A stretch of DNA of 51,710 nucleotides from RGIG1828 sp045654685 (GTDB lineage: Bacteria; Bacillota; Clostridia; UMGS1810), in NCBI GenBank assembly GCA_045654685.1, contig JAZONV010000077.1, positions 1-51,710 of the forward strand. Reading direction: 5' to 3'. The notes under the pieces were generated by a model. It did no database searches. It was not told the origin of the DNA and worked only from the letters and a program-made list of their open reading frames with translations. A program made the translations under genes and the position numbers. This document shows, piece after piece, positions 1 through 7,676 of the stretch. Position 1 is the stretch's first letter. The number at the start of each line of letters is the position of its first letter.

Positions 1-777
1 GTAGAGGTCGTTGAGGTCTGATGTTGCAAATCTTCCACCGTCAAGCTGAACCATAGGTCTGATTTCGGGAGGAATTACAGGAACAACATCCATTACCATC
101 CATTCAGGTCTGTTGCCTGAAAGTCTGAATGCTTCTACAACTTCAAGTCTTTTTGCAATACGGATTTTTTTCTGACCCTGAGAAGCGTCGAGTTCATCTT
201 TCAGCTCTTTTGAGAGTTCTTCAAGATCGATTGCCTGAAGAAGTTCTTTAACTGCTTCAGCACCCATACCTGCCTTAAAGCCATCTCTTCCGTATTTTTC
301 TGTATAATCTCTGAATTCTTTTTCGCTCAAAGTCTGCTTTTCATCAAGGTCTGTTCTGCCCGGATCAATTACGACATATGCGGCAAAATAGAGAATTCTT
401 TCAAGGATTCTGGGTGACATATCAAGGATGAGCCCCATACGGCTGGGAATTCCCTTGAAGTACCAGATGTGAGATACGGGAGCAGCAAGTTCAATATGTC
501 CCATACGTTCTCTACGAACCTTTGAACGGGTTACTTCAACTCCGCATCGGTCGCAGACAATACCTTTGTAGCGTATTCTTTTGTATTTTCCACAGTAACA
601 TTCCCAGTCTTTCTGAGGTCCGAAGATTTTTTCACAAAACAGACCGTCACGTTCGGGTTTTAATGTTCTGTAGTTAATTGTTTCCGGCTTTTTAACTTCG
701 CCGTGTGACCATTCCCTGATTTTCTCGGGAGAAGCCAAACCAATCTTTATGGATTCAAAATCATTAAATGTTGACAT
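1..777 (-). CDS. rpoC: DNA-directed RNA polymerase subunit beta', N-terminal part (cut by window edge)
   Basis: Read on the minus strand from an ATG at 777 the frame is open to the window edge, giving about 259 residues of the beta' N-terminus. The protein begins MSTFNDFESIKIGLASPE and carries the four-cysteine zinc site (CYCGKY followed by VCDRCGVEVT) and the zipper/lid region with KVRRERMGHIELAAPV and HIWYFKGIPSRMG. These are diagnostic of beta', which forms the catalytic core of RNA polymerase with beta and alpha. It starts 15 bases after the rpoB stop, with an AGGAG-like ribosome-binding site in the gap, so it is the second gene of the usual rpoBC operon. The catalytic NADFDGD motif lies outside the window. 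Confidence 0.97.
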   Translation of the reverse strand, partial: MSTFNDFESIKIGLASPEKIREWSHGEVKKPETINYRTLKPERDGLFCEKIFGPQKDWECYCGKYKRIRYKGIVCDRCGVEVTRSKVRRERMGHIELAAPVSHIWYFKGIPSRMGLILDMSPRILERILYFAAYVVIDPGRTDLDEKQTLSEKEFRDYTEKYGRDGFKAGMGAEAVKELLQAIDLEELSKELKDELDASQGQKKIRIAKRLEVVEAFRLSGNRPEWMVMDVVPVIPPEIRPMVQLDGGRFATSDLNDLY

Positions 778-792
778 AAGCTTTCTCCTTTC

Positions 793-3700
793 TTACTGAT
801 CACCAAAGTCATCGTCCATTGAGTCAATGGAACTGTCAATGTCATCTATATCATCCAAATCTACTATATACTCGTCACCCATATCGAGAATATCGGGGGC
901 TTCAAGTGAATCAAAATCATCATCGTCATCGCCTAAGATGTCTGCAAAATCAAGCTCATCATCTTCTTCATCAGATGGCATTTCATCATCAAAGAGATTG
1001 TCTTCTTCAAAATCATCAGCTTCCGCATCTTGTTCATCTGAAGAATCGAATCCATCATAGAAATCGTCCTCATTGCCTTCAAGGTTGAGTCTGAGATCTG
1101 TATCTTCATCATCATCGGATTCTTTGATGATAATAACTTCGTCATTTGCATCGAGTACCTGAACGTCGAGACCGAGACTCTGAAGTTCTTTGATGAGAAC
1201 TTTGAAGGATTCGGGAACACCCGGTTTTGGTACGTTTTCGCCTTTAACGATTGATTCGTATGTCTTAACACGTCCTACAACGTCATCGGACTTAACTGTG
1301 AGGATTTCCTGAAGTGTGTATGCAGCACCATATGCTTCAAGTGCCCAAACTTCCATTTCACCAAATCTCTGTCCACCAAACTGCGCTTTACCTCCGAGAG
1401 GCTGCTGTGTAACAAGTGAGTATGGACCGGTTGAACGTGCATGGATTTTATCGTCAACCAAGTGGTGAAGTTTGAGATAATACATATATCCGACTGTTAC
1501 CGGGCTGTCAAAAGGATCACCGGTACGTCCGTCATAGAGAATTGTTTTACCATCCAAAGACTTGCCTGCCATTTCCAAAGTTTTGAAAATGTCTTTCTCT
1601 GTAGCACCGTCAAATACGGGAGTTGCTATCTTCCAGCCAAGTGCTTTTGCAGCATAACCAAGATGAACTTCAAGAACCTGTCCGATGTTCATTCGAGAAG
1701 GTACGCCCAAGGGGTTAAGAACTATCTGGAGAGGTGTGCCGTCGGGAAGGAAAGGCATATCTTCTTCAGGAAGAATTCTTGAAATAACACCTTTATTTCC
1801 GTGACGTCCCGCCATTTTATCACCAACAGAGATTTTTCTCTTCTGTGCAATGTAGCAACGTACAAGCTGGTTAACTCCGGGAGGAAGTTCGTCCCCGTTT
1901 TCACGTGTGAATATTTTAACATCAACAACAATACCTGCTTCACCGTGAGGAACACGAAGTGATGTATCTCTTACATCTCTTGCTTTTTCACCAAAGATTG
2001 CACGGAGAAGTCTTTCTTCGGCAGAAAGTTCGGTTTCACCTTTTGGTGTAACCTTACCAACAAGGATATCCCCTGCTCTTACTTCTGCACCAATACGAAC
2101 AATACCTCTTTCGTCAATATCTTTGAGTGCATCTTCACCCACGTTTGAAATGTCACGTGTGATTTCTTCGGCACCGAGTTTGGTGTCACGTGCTTCACAC
2201 TCATATTCTTCAATGTGAATTGAAGTGAATACGTCTTCTTTTACGAGACGTTCATTAATAAGGATAGCATCCTCGTAGTTATAACCTTCCCAGGTCATAA
2301 ATCCGATGAGGATATTTTTACCCAGAGAAATTTCGCCATTGGCAGTTGAAGGACCATCGGCAATGATGTCTCCTTTTTTAACTCTTTCGCCATTGGAAAC
2401 GATAGGTTTCTGGTTTATACAGGTGCTCTGGTTTGAACGGAGGAATTTTATGAATTTGTAACTGCGAACGTTTCCGTCGTCTTCACGAACCAAAACTTCG
2501 TCAGCACCAACTCTTATAACTTCACCGTCTTCTTTTGCAAGCACACAAACTCCTGAATCTTTTGCTGCTTTATATTCCATACCTGTTCCGACAATCGGAG
2601 ATTCTGTCTTCAAGAGAGGAACCGCCTGACGCTGCATGTTTGAACCCATGAGAGCACGAACGGCGTCATCGTTTTCAAGGAAGGGAATCATTGCTGTAGC
2701 AACAGATACAATCTGTTTGGGAGACACGTCAACATAGTCAACCTTTGAAGGATCAACTTCTATAAATTCATCTCTGTATCTTACGATAACTGTATCATTT
2801 ACGAATGAGCCGTCTTCTGCAAGTTTTTCTGATGCAGGGGCAACCATATAGTTATCTTCGATATCAGCAGTCATATATGAAATTTCATCTGTTACTTTGA
2901 GAGTTTCTTTATCGAATTTTCTGTAGGGAGCTTCAATAAAGCCATATTCATTAATTCTTGCATAGCATGCAAGTGAGTTGATAAGACCGATGTTAGGACC
3001 TTCAGGAGTTTCGATAGGACACATTCTTCCATAGTGAGAATGGTGAACGTCTCGAACTTCGAAGCCTGCTCTTTCTCTTGAAAGACCTCCGGGACCGAGG
3101 GCTGAAAGTCTTCTTTTGTGAGTGAGTTCTGCAAGGGGGTTAGTCTGATCCATGAACTGTGAAAGCTGTGATGAACCAAAGAATTCTTTGATTGCAGAAA
3201 CAACAGGTCTTGAATTTATGAGGAGCTGGGGAGTGATTACATCAAGATCCTGAATTGTCATTCTTTCTCTTACAACTCTTTCGAGTCTTGAAAGACCAAT
3301 ACGGAACTGATTCTGCAAAAGTTCACCAACTGCACGCAGACGACGGTTACCAAGGTGGTCAATGTCATCTGTTGTGCCTATGCCATATACAAGATTATTA
3401 TGATAGTTAATAGAAGCATAAATATCTTCTGTTATTATATGTTTGGGAACAAGTTCATTCATTCTCTCTTTGATGAGTTTTGCAAGTTCTTCAACATCAT
3501 CGGAAGATGCAAGAATCTCTTTGAGAACGCTGAACTTAACTTTTTCGGCTATGTCATATTCCGCAACTTTTTCAGCAAGTTCGGGGCTGATGTGGTCTTT
3601 GATATCAACCATATCATTTGTGAAGATTTTAATTTCCTTATCTTCAACTTTAACCCAGACTGTGTTGATTCCTGCTTTTTCAAGAATCATTGCTTTTTCA

Positions 3701-4632
3701 GAAGATACACATTCGCCAGCTTCTGCAAGAATTTCGCCTGTTTCTTCATCTACTACAGGCTGTGCAAGTATCTGATTTTTGATACGGGCAGAAAGTGAAA
3801 GTTTCTTATTGAATTTGAAACGGCCAACCTTTGAAAGGTCATAACGTTTTGCATCAAAGAAAAGTCCGTTTATAAGTGTGGTAGCACTCTCAACCGTGGG
3901 AGGCTCACCGGGACGGAGCTTTTTGTATATTTCAATCAATGCTTCTTCAGCATTTGTTGTGAAATCTTTTTCAAGTGTTGTGTTGATCTTTTCATCATAG
4001 CCAAACATTTCCATGATTTCAGCATTTGTGTTAAGACCAAGAGCACGGATAAGTACAGTTACCGGCAGTTTACGGGTTCTGTCTATACGTACGGAAAAGA
4101 CGTCGTTGGAATCGGTTTCATATTCCAACCACGCACCACGGTTAGGTATTACGGTAGCATCATAAAGTTCCTTACCGGTTTTGTCATGCTGCATTGCAAA
4201 GTAGATGCCCGGTGAACGGACAACCTGGCTTACTATAACACGCTCGGCACCATTGATAATGAAGGTACCCTGATCTGTCATGAGTGGGAATTCACCCATG
4301 AAGATTTCCTGCTCCTTAACTTCGCCTGTTTCTTTGTTTATGAGCCTAACTTTAATTTTAAGGGGCTTGGAGTATGTCGCATCACGAGACTTGCACTCCT
4401 CGATGGAATACTTGGGGTTTTCATCCAGATAGTAATCGTCAAATTCAAGTATGAGATTACCTGAAAAGTCGCAAATGGGAGATACATCTTCCAGTACCTC
4501 TTTAAGACCTTTTTCGATGAACCACTGGTATGAATTTTTCTGCACCTCAATTAAGTTTGGCATCTCAAGAACTTCGTCAATCTTGGAGTAACTCATTCTT
4601 TCGTTTTTACCAAGCTTTATAGGATGTACCAT
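793..4632 (-). CDS. rpoB: DNA-directed RNA polymerase subunit beta with long acidic C-terminal tail
   Basis: This 1279-residue protein is the beta subunit of RNA polymerase. The rifampicin-binding region lies near residues 480-515, with SQFMDQTNPLAELTHKRR and SALGPGGLSRERAGFEVRD. The Asp, His and Ser equivalent to E. coli 516, 526 and 531 are all wild type. The C-terminal clamp motifs (GEMEVWALEAYGAAYTLQE, then ESFKVLIKELQSLGLDV) are intact. The last 110 or so residues, from about 1168, are an Asp/Glu-rich, almost Lys/Arg-free tail not present in typical beta subunits of about 1190 residues. The start has a GAGGTGA ribosome-binding site seven bases upstream, and a strong promoter lies at 4810-4838. 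rpoC follows 15 bases downstream. Confidence 0.98.
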   Translation of the reverse strand: MVHPIKLGKNERMSYSKIDEVLEMPNLIEVQKNSYQWFIEKGLKEVLEDVSPICDFSGNLILEFDDYYLDENPKYSIEECKSRDATYSKPLKIKVRLINKETGEVKEQEIFMGEFPLMTDQGTFIINGAERVIVSQVVRSPGIYFAMQHDKTGKELYDATVIPNRGAWLEYETDSNDVFSVRIDRTRKLPVTVLIRALGLNTNAEIMEMFGYDEKINTTLEKDFTTNAEEALIEIYKKLRPGEPPTVESATTLINGLFFDAKRYDLSKVGRFKFNKKLSLSARIKNQILAQPVVDEETGEILAEAGECVSSEKAMILEKAGINTVWVKVEDKEIKIFTNDMVDIKDHISPELAEKVAEYDIAEKVKFSVLKEILASSDDVEELAKLIKERMNELVPKHIITEDIYASINYHNNLVYGIGTTDDIDHLGNRRLRAVGELLQNQFRIGLSRLERVVRERMTIQDLDVITPQLLINSRPVVSAIKEFFGSSQLSQFMDQTNPLAELTHKRRLSALGPGGLSRERAGFEVRDVHHSHYGRMCPIETPEGPNIGLINSLACYARINEYGFIEAPYRKFDKETLKVTDEISYMTADIEDNYMVAPASEKLAEDGSFVNDTVIVRYRDEFIEVDPSKVDYVDVSPKQIVSVATAMIPFLENDDAVRALMGSNMQRQAVPLLKTESPIVGTGMEYKAAKDSGVCVLAKEDGEVIRVGADEVLVREDDGNVRSYKFIKFLRSNQSTCINQKPIVSNGERVKKGDIIADGPSTANGEISLGKNILIGFMTWEGYNYEDAILINERLVKEDVFTSIHIEEYECEARDTKLGAEEITRDISNVGEDALKDIDERGIVRIGAEVRAGDILVGKVTPKGETELSAEERLLRAIFGEKARDVRDTSLRVPHGEAGIVVDVKIFTRENGDELPPGVNQLVRCYIAQKRKISVGDKMAGRHGNKGVISRILPEEDMPFLPDGTPLQIVLNPLGVPSRMNIGQVLEVHLGYAAKALGWKIATPVFDGATEKDIFKTLEMAGKSLDGKTILYDGRTGDPFDSPVTVGYMYYLKLHHLVDDKIHARSTGPYSLVTQQPLGGKAQFGGQRFGEMEVWALEAYGAAYTLQEILTVKSDDVVGRVKTYESIVKGENVPKPGVPESFKVLIKELQSLGLDVQVLDANDEVIIIKESDDDEDTDLRLNLEGNEDDFYDGFDSSDEQDAEADDFEEDNLFDDEMPSDEEDDELDFADILGDDDDDFDSLEAPDILDMGDEYIVDLDDIDDIDSSIDSMDDDFGDQ

Positions 4633-4809
4633 GTTTCTATCACCTCATATATTTTATTTGCTGTCAGATAGATTTGTCAAAAGAATTGTATCTTTTTTAA
4701 ACCCGTGCAACATCAGTAATTATGCATAATTGCAAACTGAACAAAGCACAAAAAACCGTGATTATGCACAAGTAAAAATCCATAAAAACGGCTATAACTG
4801 CAATTTATA

Positions 4810-4838
4810 ATAATAGCACAAAAAATATTGTATGTCAA
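4810..4838 (-). promoter_or_regulatory. Sigma-A promoter of rpoBC, extended -10
   Basis: On the minus strand a perfect -35 TTGACA is followed by exactly 17 bases and a -10 TATTAT with an upstream TG (TGCTATTAT), an extended -10. It lies about 175 bases upstream of the rpoB ATG and just after the luxS stop, so rpoBC has its own start and a leader of roughly 170 nt. I see no clear riboswitch in that leader. Confidence 0.75.
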
Positions 4839-4871
4839 GCATTATTTTTGAAATTTTTTAAAATTTTTCCT

Positions 4872-5351
4872 TCACTTCAAATATTTGTCACTTAAACCTT
4901 TTTCGAGGACATCAGATGCATATTTTTTTGCAAGTTCAAGAGAGTGGAGTTTGTAGTTGCCACACTGTATTTCATTTTGGGCCGGGATATCCTGTGCAGT
5001 CAACACAAGTTCAAGGGCGCCCGTAAATCTTTTGGCAATCTCTGATGCCTCCCACTTGCCCCATATGGTCATATAGAATCCTGTGCGACATCCCATTGGA
5101 GATATGTCTATAATTTTTGAAGCAAATTCTTCATCCTGTTCTCTTAAATATGTTGCCAGAAGATGTTCAAGGGTGTGAATGCCCTCCGAGAGCATTTCTT
5201 CTTCGTTTGGTTGAGAAAATCTTATGTCAAACTTTGTTACAACATCTCCTTTTTCCCCATCATAAACAGAACACTTTCTGACAAAAGGGGCTTTTATCTT
5301 TGTGTGGTCAAGTTCAAAACTTTCCACCTTTGAGAATTTATTTTCGTTCAT
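4872..5351 (-). CDS. luxS: S-ribosylhomocysteine lyase (autoinducer-2 synthesis)
   Basis: LuxS cleaves S-ribosylhomocysteine to homocysteine and 4,5-dihydroxypentane-2,3-dione, the precursor of autoinducer-2. The protein has 159 residues, normal for the family. It has the metal-binding HTLEH motif (about residues 59-63), the GCRTGFY segment with the catalytic cysteine (about residue 88), and the third metal ligand in NEIQCGNY (about residue 130). The reading frame can be extended to a TTG at 5372, but I choose the ATG at 5351 because a strong GGAGG sits seven bases upstream and the family N-terminus fits. It lies 17 bases after the DUF523 gene, so the two are probably co-transcribed. Confidence 0.96.
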   Translation of the reverse strand: MNENKFSKVESFELDHTKIKAPFVRKCSVYDGEKGDVVTKFDIRFSQPNEEEMLSEGIHTLEHLLATYLREQDEEFASKIIDISPMGCRTGFYMTIWGKWEASEIAKRFTGALELVLTAQDIPAQNEIQCGNYKLHSLELAKKYASDVLEKGLSDKYLK

Positions 5352-5368
5352 AACTGCCTCCGTATTAA

Positions 5369-5860
5369 TCAATGATGGTGATTATGAGGGTCACCGTCTG
5401 CCAATAGTTTTGCAAATTCTACTTCTGTTTCATCAAAAACAGGGATTCCGTTTTCAATAAGTTTCAGGGCTGTTATCCCCTGACCCGGATTTTTGTTGTC
5501 TGAAAAGGTGCCGTCACAGATTCTTTTTGAACCGCAAGACGGACTTCCCTGCTTTAAGATGGCAACTCTGACGCCCTCTTTTCTTGCAATTTCAAGAGTC
5601 TTTTGTGCACCCTTTTCAAAAGCCTCGGTTACATCTGTGCCTTCCTTGTTTACTACCCTTCTGCATTGGTTTATTTCACAAGGAATTCTCGGAGTCGAAA
5701 GTCCTCCCAGTTCTTCGGGACAAACCGGAACAAGTCTGCCGGTGTTTTTGAGCACCTGAAAAAGCGGTGTTTTCAAAATGTTATTGCCTCCGTCATACTT
5801 GCAACAATATCCATAAAGACAAGCAGAGACCAAAATTTTCCCTTTTGGTTTTTGTGTCAT
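5369..5860 (-). CDS. DUF523 family protein (YbbK-like)
   Basis: This 163-residue protein has the DUF523 signature: an N-terminal KILVSACLYGYCCKYDGG, a central VPVCPEELGGLSTPR and a C-terminal ILKQGSPSCGS. Conserved cysteines (CLYGYCC, VCPE, SCG) suggest a metal or thiol site, but the biochemical role of the family is not established. It ends in a short His-rich stretch (DPHNHHH), which may simply be lineage-specific. The start has AAAGGA upstream. It precedes luxS by 17 bases. It starts only 30 bases beyond the ilvE terminator, leaving little room for a promoter of its own, so terminator read-through may supply its transcript. Confidence 0.85.
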   Translation of the reverse strand: MTQKPKGKILVSACLYGYCCKYDGGNNILKTPLFQVLKNTGRLVPVCPEELGGLSTPRIPCEINQCRRVVNKEGTDVTEAFEKGAQKTLEIARKEGVRVAILKQGSPSCGSKRICDGTFSDNKNPGQGITALKLIENGIPVFDETEVEFAKLLADGDPHNHHH

Positions 5861-5889
5861 ATTATATCATTCCTTTAAAAAATAATTGA

Positions 5890-5915
5890 GGCTGTCTACA
5901 TATTTTCAGACAGCC
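5890..5915 (-). terminator. Rho-independent terminator after ilvE
   Basis: GGCTGTCT at 5890-5897 pairs perfectly with AGACAGCC at 5908-5915, an 8-bp stem with a 10-base loop. On the minus strand it is followed by an AT-rich run with six T. It lies about 20 bases after the ilvE stop. Confidence 0.75.
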
Positions 5916-5935
5916 CCTTAATTTAAACTACTTTA

Positions 5936-6961
5936 TTATTTAATAACTTTTATCCAGCCTTCAGGAGCAGGGATTCTTCCCATCTGAATTCCGGTGAGAG
6001 TGTCATACAATTTTTTGGTGACAGGTCCCATTTCCGTCATACCGGCAGGGAGACAGATTTCTTTTCCGTGGTCAACAATTTTTCCAACGGGAGAAATTAC
6101 TGCTGCTGTTCCGCAAAGACCGCATTCTGCCATATCTGCAAGTTCTTCTTTATAAATTTCTCTTTCTTCAACTTCCAGACCAAGATACTCTTTTGCAACA
6201 TACATAAGAGAACGACGTGTGATTGAAGGAAGAATTGTGTTGGATTTAGGTGTTACAACTTTACCGTCTTTTGTTACGAAAATAAAGTTTGCTCCGCCTG
6301 TTTCTTCAACTTTTGTGTGAGTTGCGGCATCAAGATACATATTTTCGTCAAAACCGCAGTTGTGAGCATCAACAATGTTATAAAGACTCATTGCATAGTT
6401 AAGACCTGCCTTGATGTGGCCTGTACCCATTGGAGCGGCACGGTCAAGATCAGAAATTCTGATTGTGAGAGGTTTAACTCCGCCTTTGAAGTAGGGACCA
6501 ACAGGTGTTACAAACATTCTGAACTGATATTCAGTTGCAGGTTTAACACCGATTACGGGGTTGGAACCAAAAACAAAGGGACGAATGTAGAGAGTTGCAC
6601 CTGAACCAAAAGGCGGAACATATGCTTCATTTGCCAGAACAACTTTTTCTACAGCATCAATAAATCTTTCTTTTGAAAATACGGGTATCTGAAGTCTTTC
6701 AGATGATGCAATGATACGGTCTGCGTTGAGGTCGGGACGGAAAACAACAATGTGTCCGTCTTCAGTTGTGTATGCTTTGAGACCTTCAAAACAAGTCTGT
6801 GCATACTGAAGTACTCCCGCACACTCACTGATTACAACATTTGAATCTTCTGTAAGTCTGCCCTCGTCCCACGCACCGTCTTTATATTCAGAAACATATC
6901 TGTAATCGGTGGGTATGTAGGCAAAACCAAGATTGCCCCAATCGATATTTTTCTTTTCCAT
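5936..6961 (-). CDS. ilvE: Branched-chain amino acid aminotransferase
   Basis: This 341-residue class IV (fold type IV) PLP enzyme catalyses the last step of valine, leucine and isoleucine synthesis, or the first step of their breakdown. Length and sequence fit the BCAT type II group. Visible features are the QTCFEGLKAY segment, the pyridoxal lysine in GTGHIKAGLNYA (about residue 183), the KVEETGGANFIF cofactor-binding loop and the C-terminal CGTAAVISPVG. The start is supported by AAAGGATG nine bases upstream. It is monocistronic, with a consensus promoter at 7022-7050 and a terminator at 5890-5915. Confidence 0.96.
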   Translation of the reverse strand: MEKKNIDWGNLGFAYIPTDYRYVSEYKDGAWDEGRLTEDSNVVISECAGVLQYAQTCFEGLKAYTTEDGHIVVFRPDLNADRIIASSERLQIPVFSKERFIDAVEKVVLANEAYVPPFGSGATLYIRPFVFGSNPVIGVKPATEYQFRMFVTPVGPYFKGGVKPLTIRISDLDRAAPMGTGHIKAGLNYAMSLYNIVDAHNCGFDENMYLDAATHTKVEETGGANFIFVTKDGKVVTPKSNTILPSITRRSLMYVAKEYLGLEVEEREIYKEELADMAECGLCGTAAVISPVGKIVDHGKEICLPAGMTEMGPVTKKLYDTLTGIQMGRIPAPEGWIKVIK

Positions 6962-7021
6962 TGGAAATCATCCTTTCGTAGCTGTGTGTATTATATACAT
7001 CAGTAATTTTTATATTGAGAT

Positions 7022-7050
7022 ATTATAACATAATTTTTTTAGGTTTGCAA
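7022..7050 (-). promoter_or_regulatory. Promoter of ilvE, extended -10
   Basis: Minus-strand TTGCAA, 17-base spacer, then TATAAT with TG upstream (TGTTATAAT). It lies about 60 bases before the ilvE ATG. No T-box-like leader fits in this short distance. Confidence 0.7.
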
Positions 7051-7073
7051 GGGTTTTATATCCAAAATCCGCA

Positions 7074-7187
7074 CTATTGATTCAGCACAGATGCTGAATT
7101 TATTACAAGTCCGTTTTCAAAGTCAAAGGAATATGTCCATTCCAGTTTGTTTAAATATACCTTCACTTCCGTATCAGAAACTTTCCA
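7074..7187 (-). pseudogene. Fossil C-terminal coding fragment after mscL (37 codons)
   Basis: Directly after the mscL stop the same frame stays open for 37 codons, from WKVSDTEVKVYLNKLEW to a stop at 7074. The composition looks like real protein: alternating polar and hydrophobic residues and aromatic pairs, with no low complexity. It has no start codon and no ribosome-binding site. It could be the remaining tail of a deleted gene, or a lost extension of mscL cut off by the new stop. I do not recognise the family. The frame agreement with mscL may be chance. Confidence 0.35.
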
Positions 7188-7586
7188 TTATTTGTTGTTT
7201 AATTCTTTGAGTGCATCCCTGATTTCTTCAAGAAGTGCAATATCTTCTGCTTTTTTTGGTTCTTCCTTAATTTCTTCTTCCACTTCTTTCTTTCTCTTAA
7301 GGCTGTTTATGCCTTTAACAAAAACAAAAAGGCAAAATGCAGTAATTAAAAAATTCACAATATTCTGAATGAGATTTCCGTATGTGATTGTTGCCTCCCC
7401 TATTTTAAGTGAAAGTTTTGTGAAATCGTGTCCGCCAAGCAGCATTCCAACCGCAGGCATAAAGCAATCATCCACAAGCGATTTTACGATTGTGTTGAAT
7501 GCACCGCCTATAATTACACCTATTGCCAGGTCGAGCATATTGCCTTTCACGGCAAACTCTTTAAATTCTGATATAAACTTTTTCAT
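7188..7586 (-). CDS. mscL: Large-conductance mechanosensitive channel
   Basis: MscL is a homopentameric inner-membrane valve that opens under strong tension to release solutes after osmotic downshock. The 132-residue length is typical. The N-terminus has the amphipathic FISEFKEFAVKGNMLDLAIGVIIGGAF segment leading into TM1. A periplasmic loop (GMLLGGHDF) and TM2 (IVNFLITAFCLFVFVKGIN) follow. The C-terminus is a charged coiled bundle (KRKKEVEEEIKEEPKKAEDI, LLEEIRDALKELNNK). The ribosome-binding site GGAGG is seven bases before ATG, and a promoter lies at 7620-7649. Immediately downstream is the open 37-codon fragment described separately. Confidence 0.97.
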   Translation of the reverse strand: MKKFISEFKEFAVKGNMLDLAIGVIIGGAFNTIVKSLVDDCFMPAVGMLLGGHDFTKLSLKIGEATITYGNLIQNIVNFLITAFCLFVFVKGINSLKRKKEVEEEIKEEPKKAEDIALLEEIRDALKELNNK

Positions 7587-7619
7587 TTGTTACCTCCATA
7601 ATTGATTATTTATATTTTA

Positions 7620-7649
7620 ATAATAACTCAAATCATCAAAGATTGTCAA
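7620..7649 (-). promoter_or_regulatory. Promoter of mscL
   Basis: Minus-strand TTGACA, 18-base spacer, TATTAT, about 35 bases upstream of the mscL ATG. Confidence 0.6.
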
Positions 7650-7676
7650 TATGAGAAAAGTGACCTATGACTTTAT

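Noticed and set aside
3355..3798. A 147-codon plus-strand ORF opposite rpoB, and other long frames opposite rpoB
   Set aside because: They are antisense shadows of a conserved gene, with Cys- and Phe-rich sequence and no ribosome-binding site.
4651..4680. A second TTGACA-N18-TAAAAT promoter just before rpoB
   Set aside because: Its predicted start would fall inside the ribosome-binding site of rpoB, so it would not give a usable transcript.
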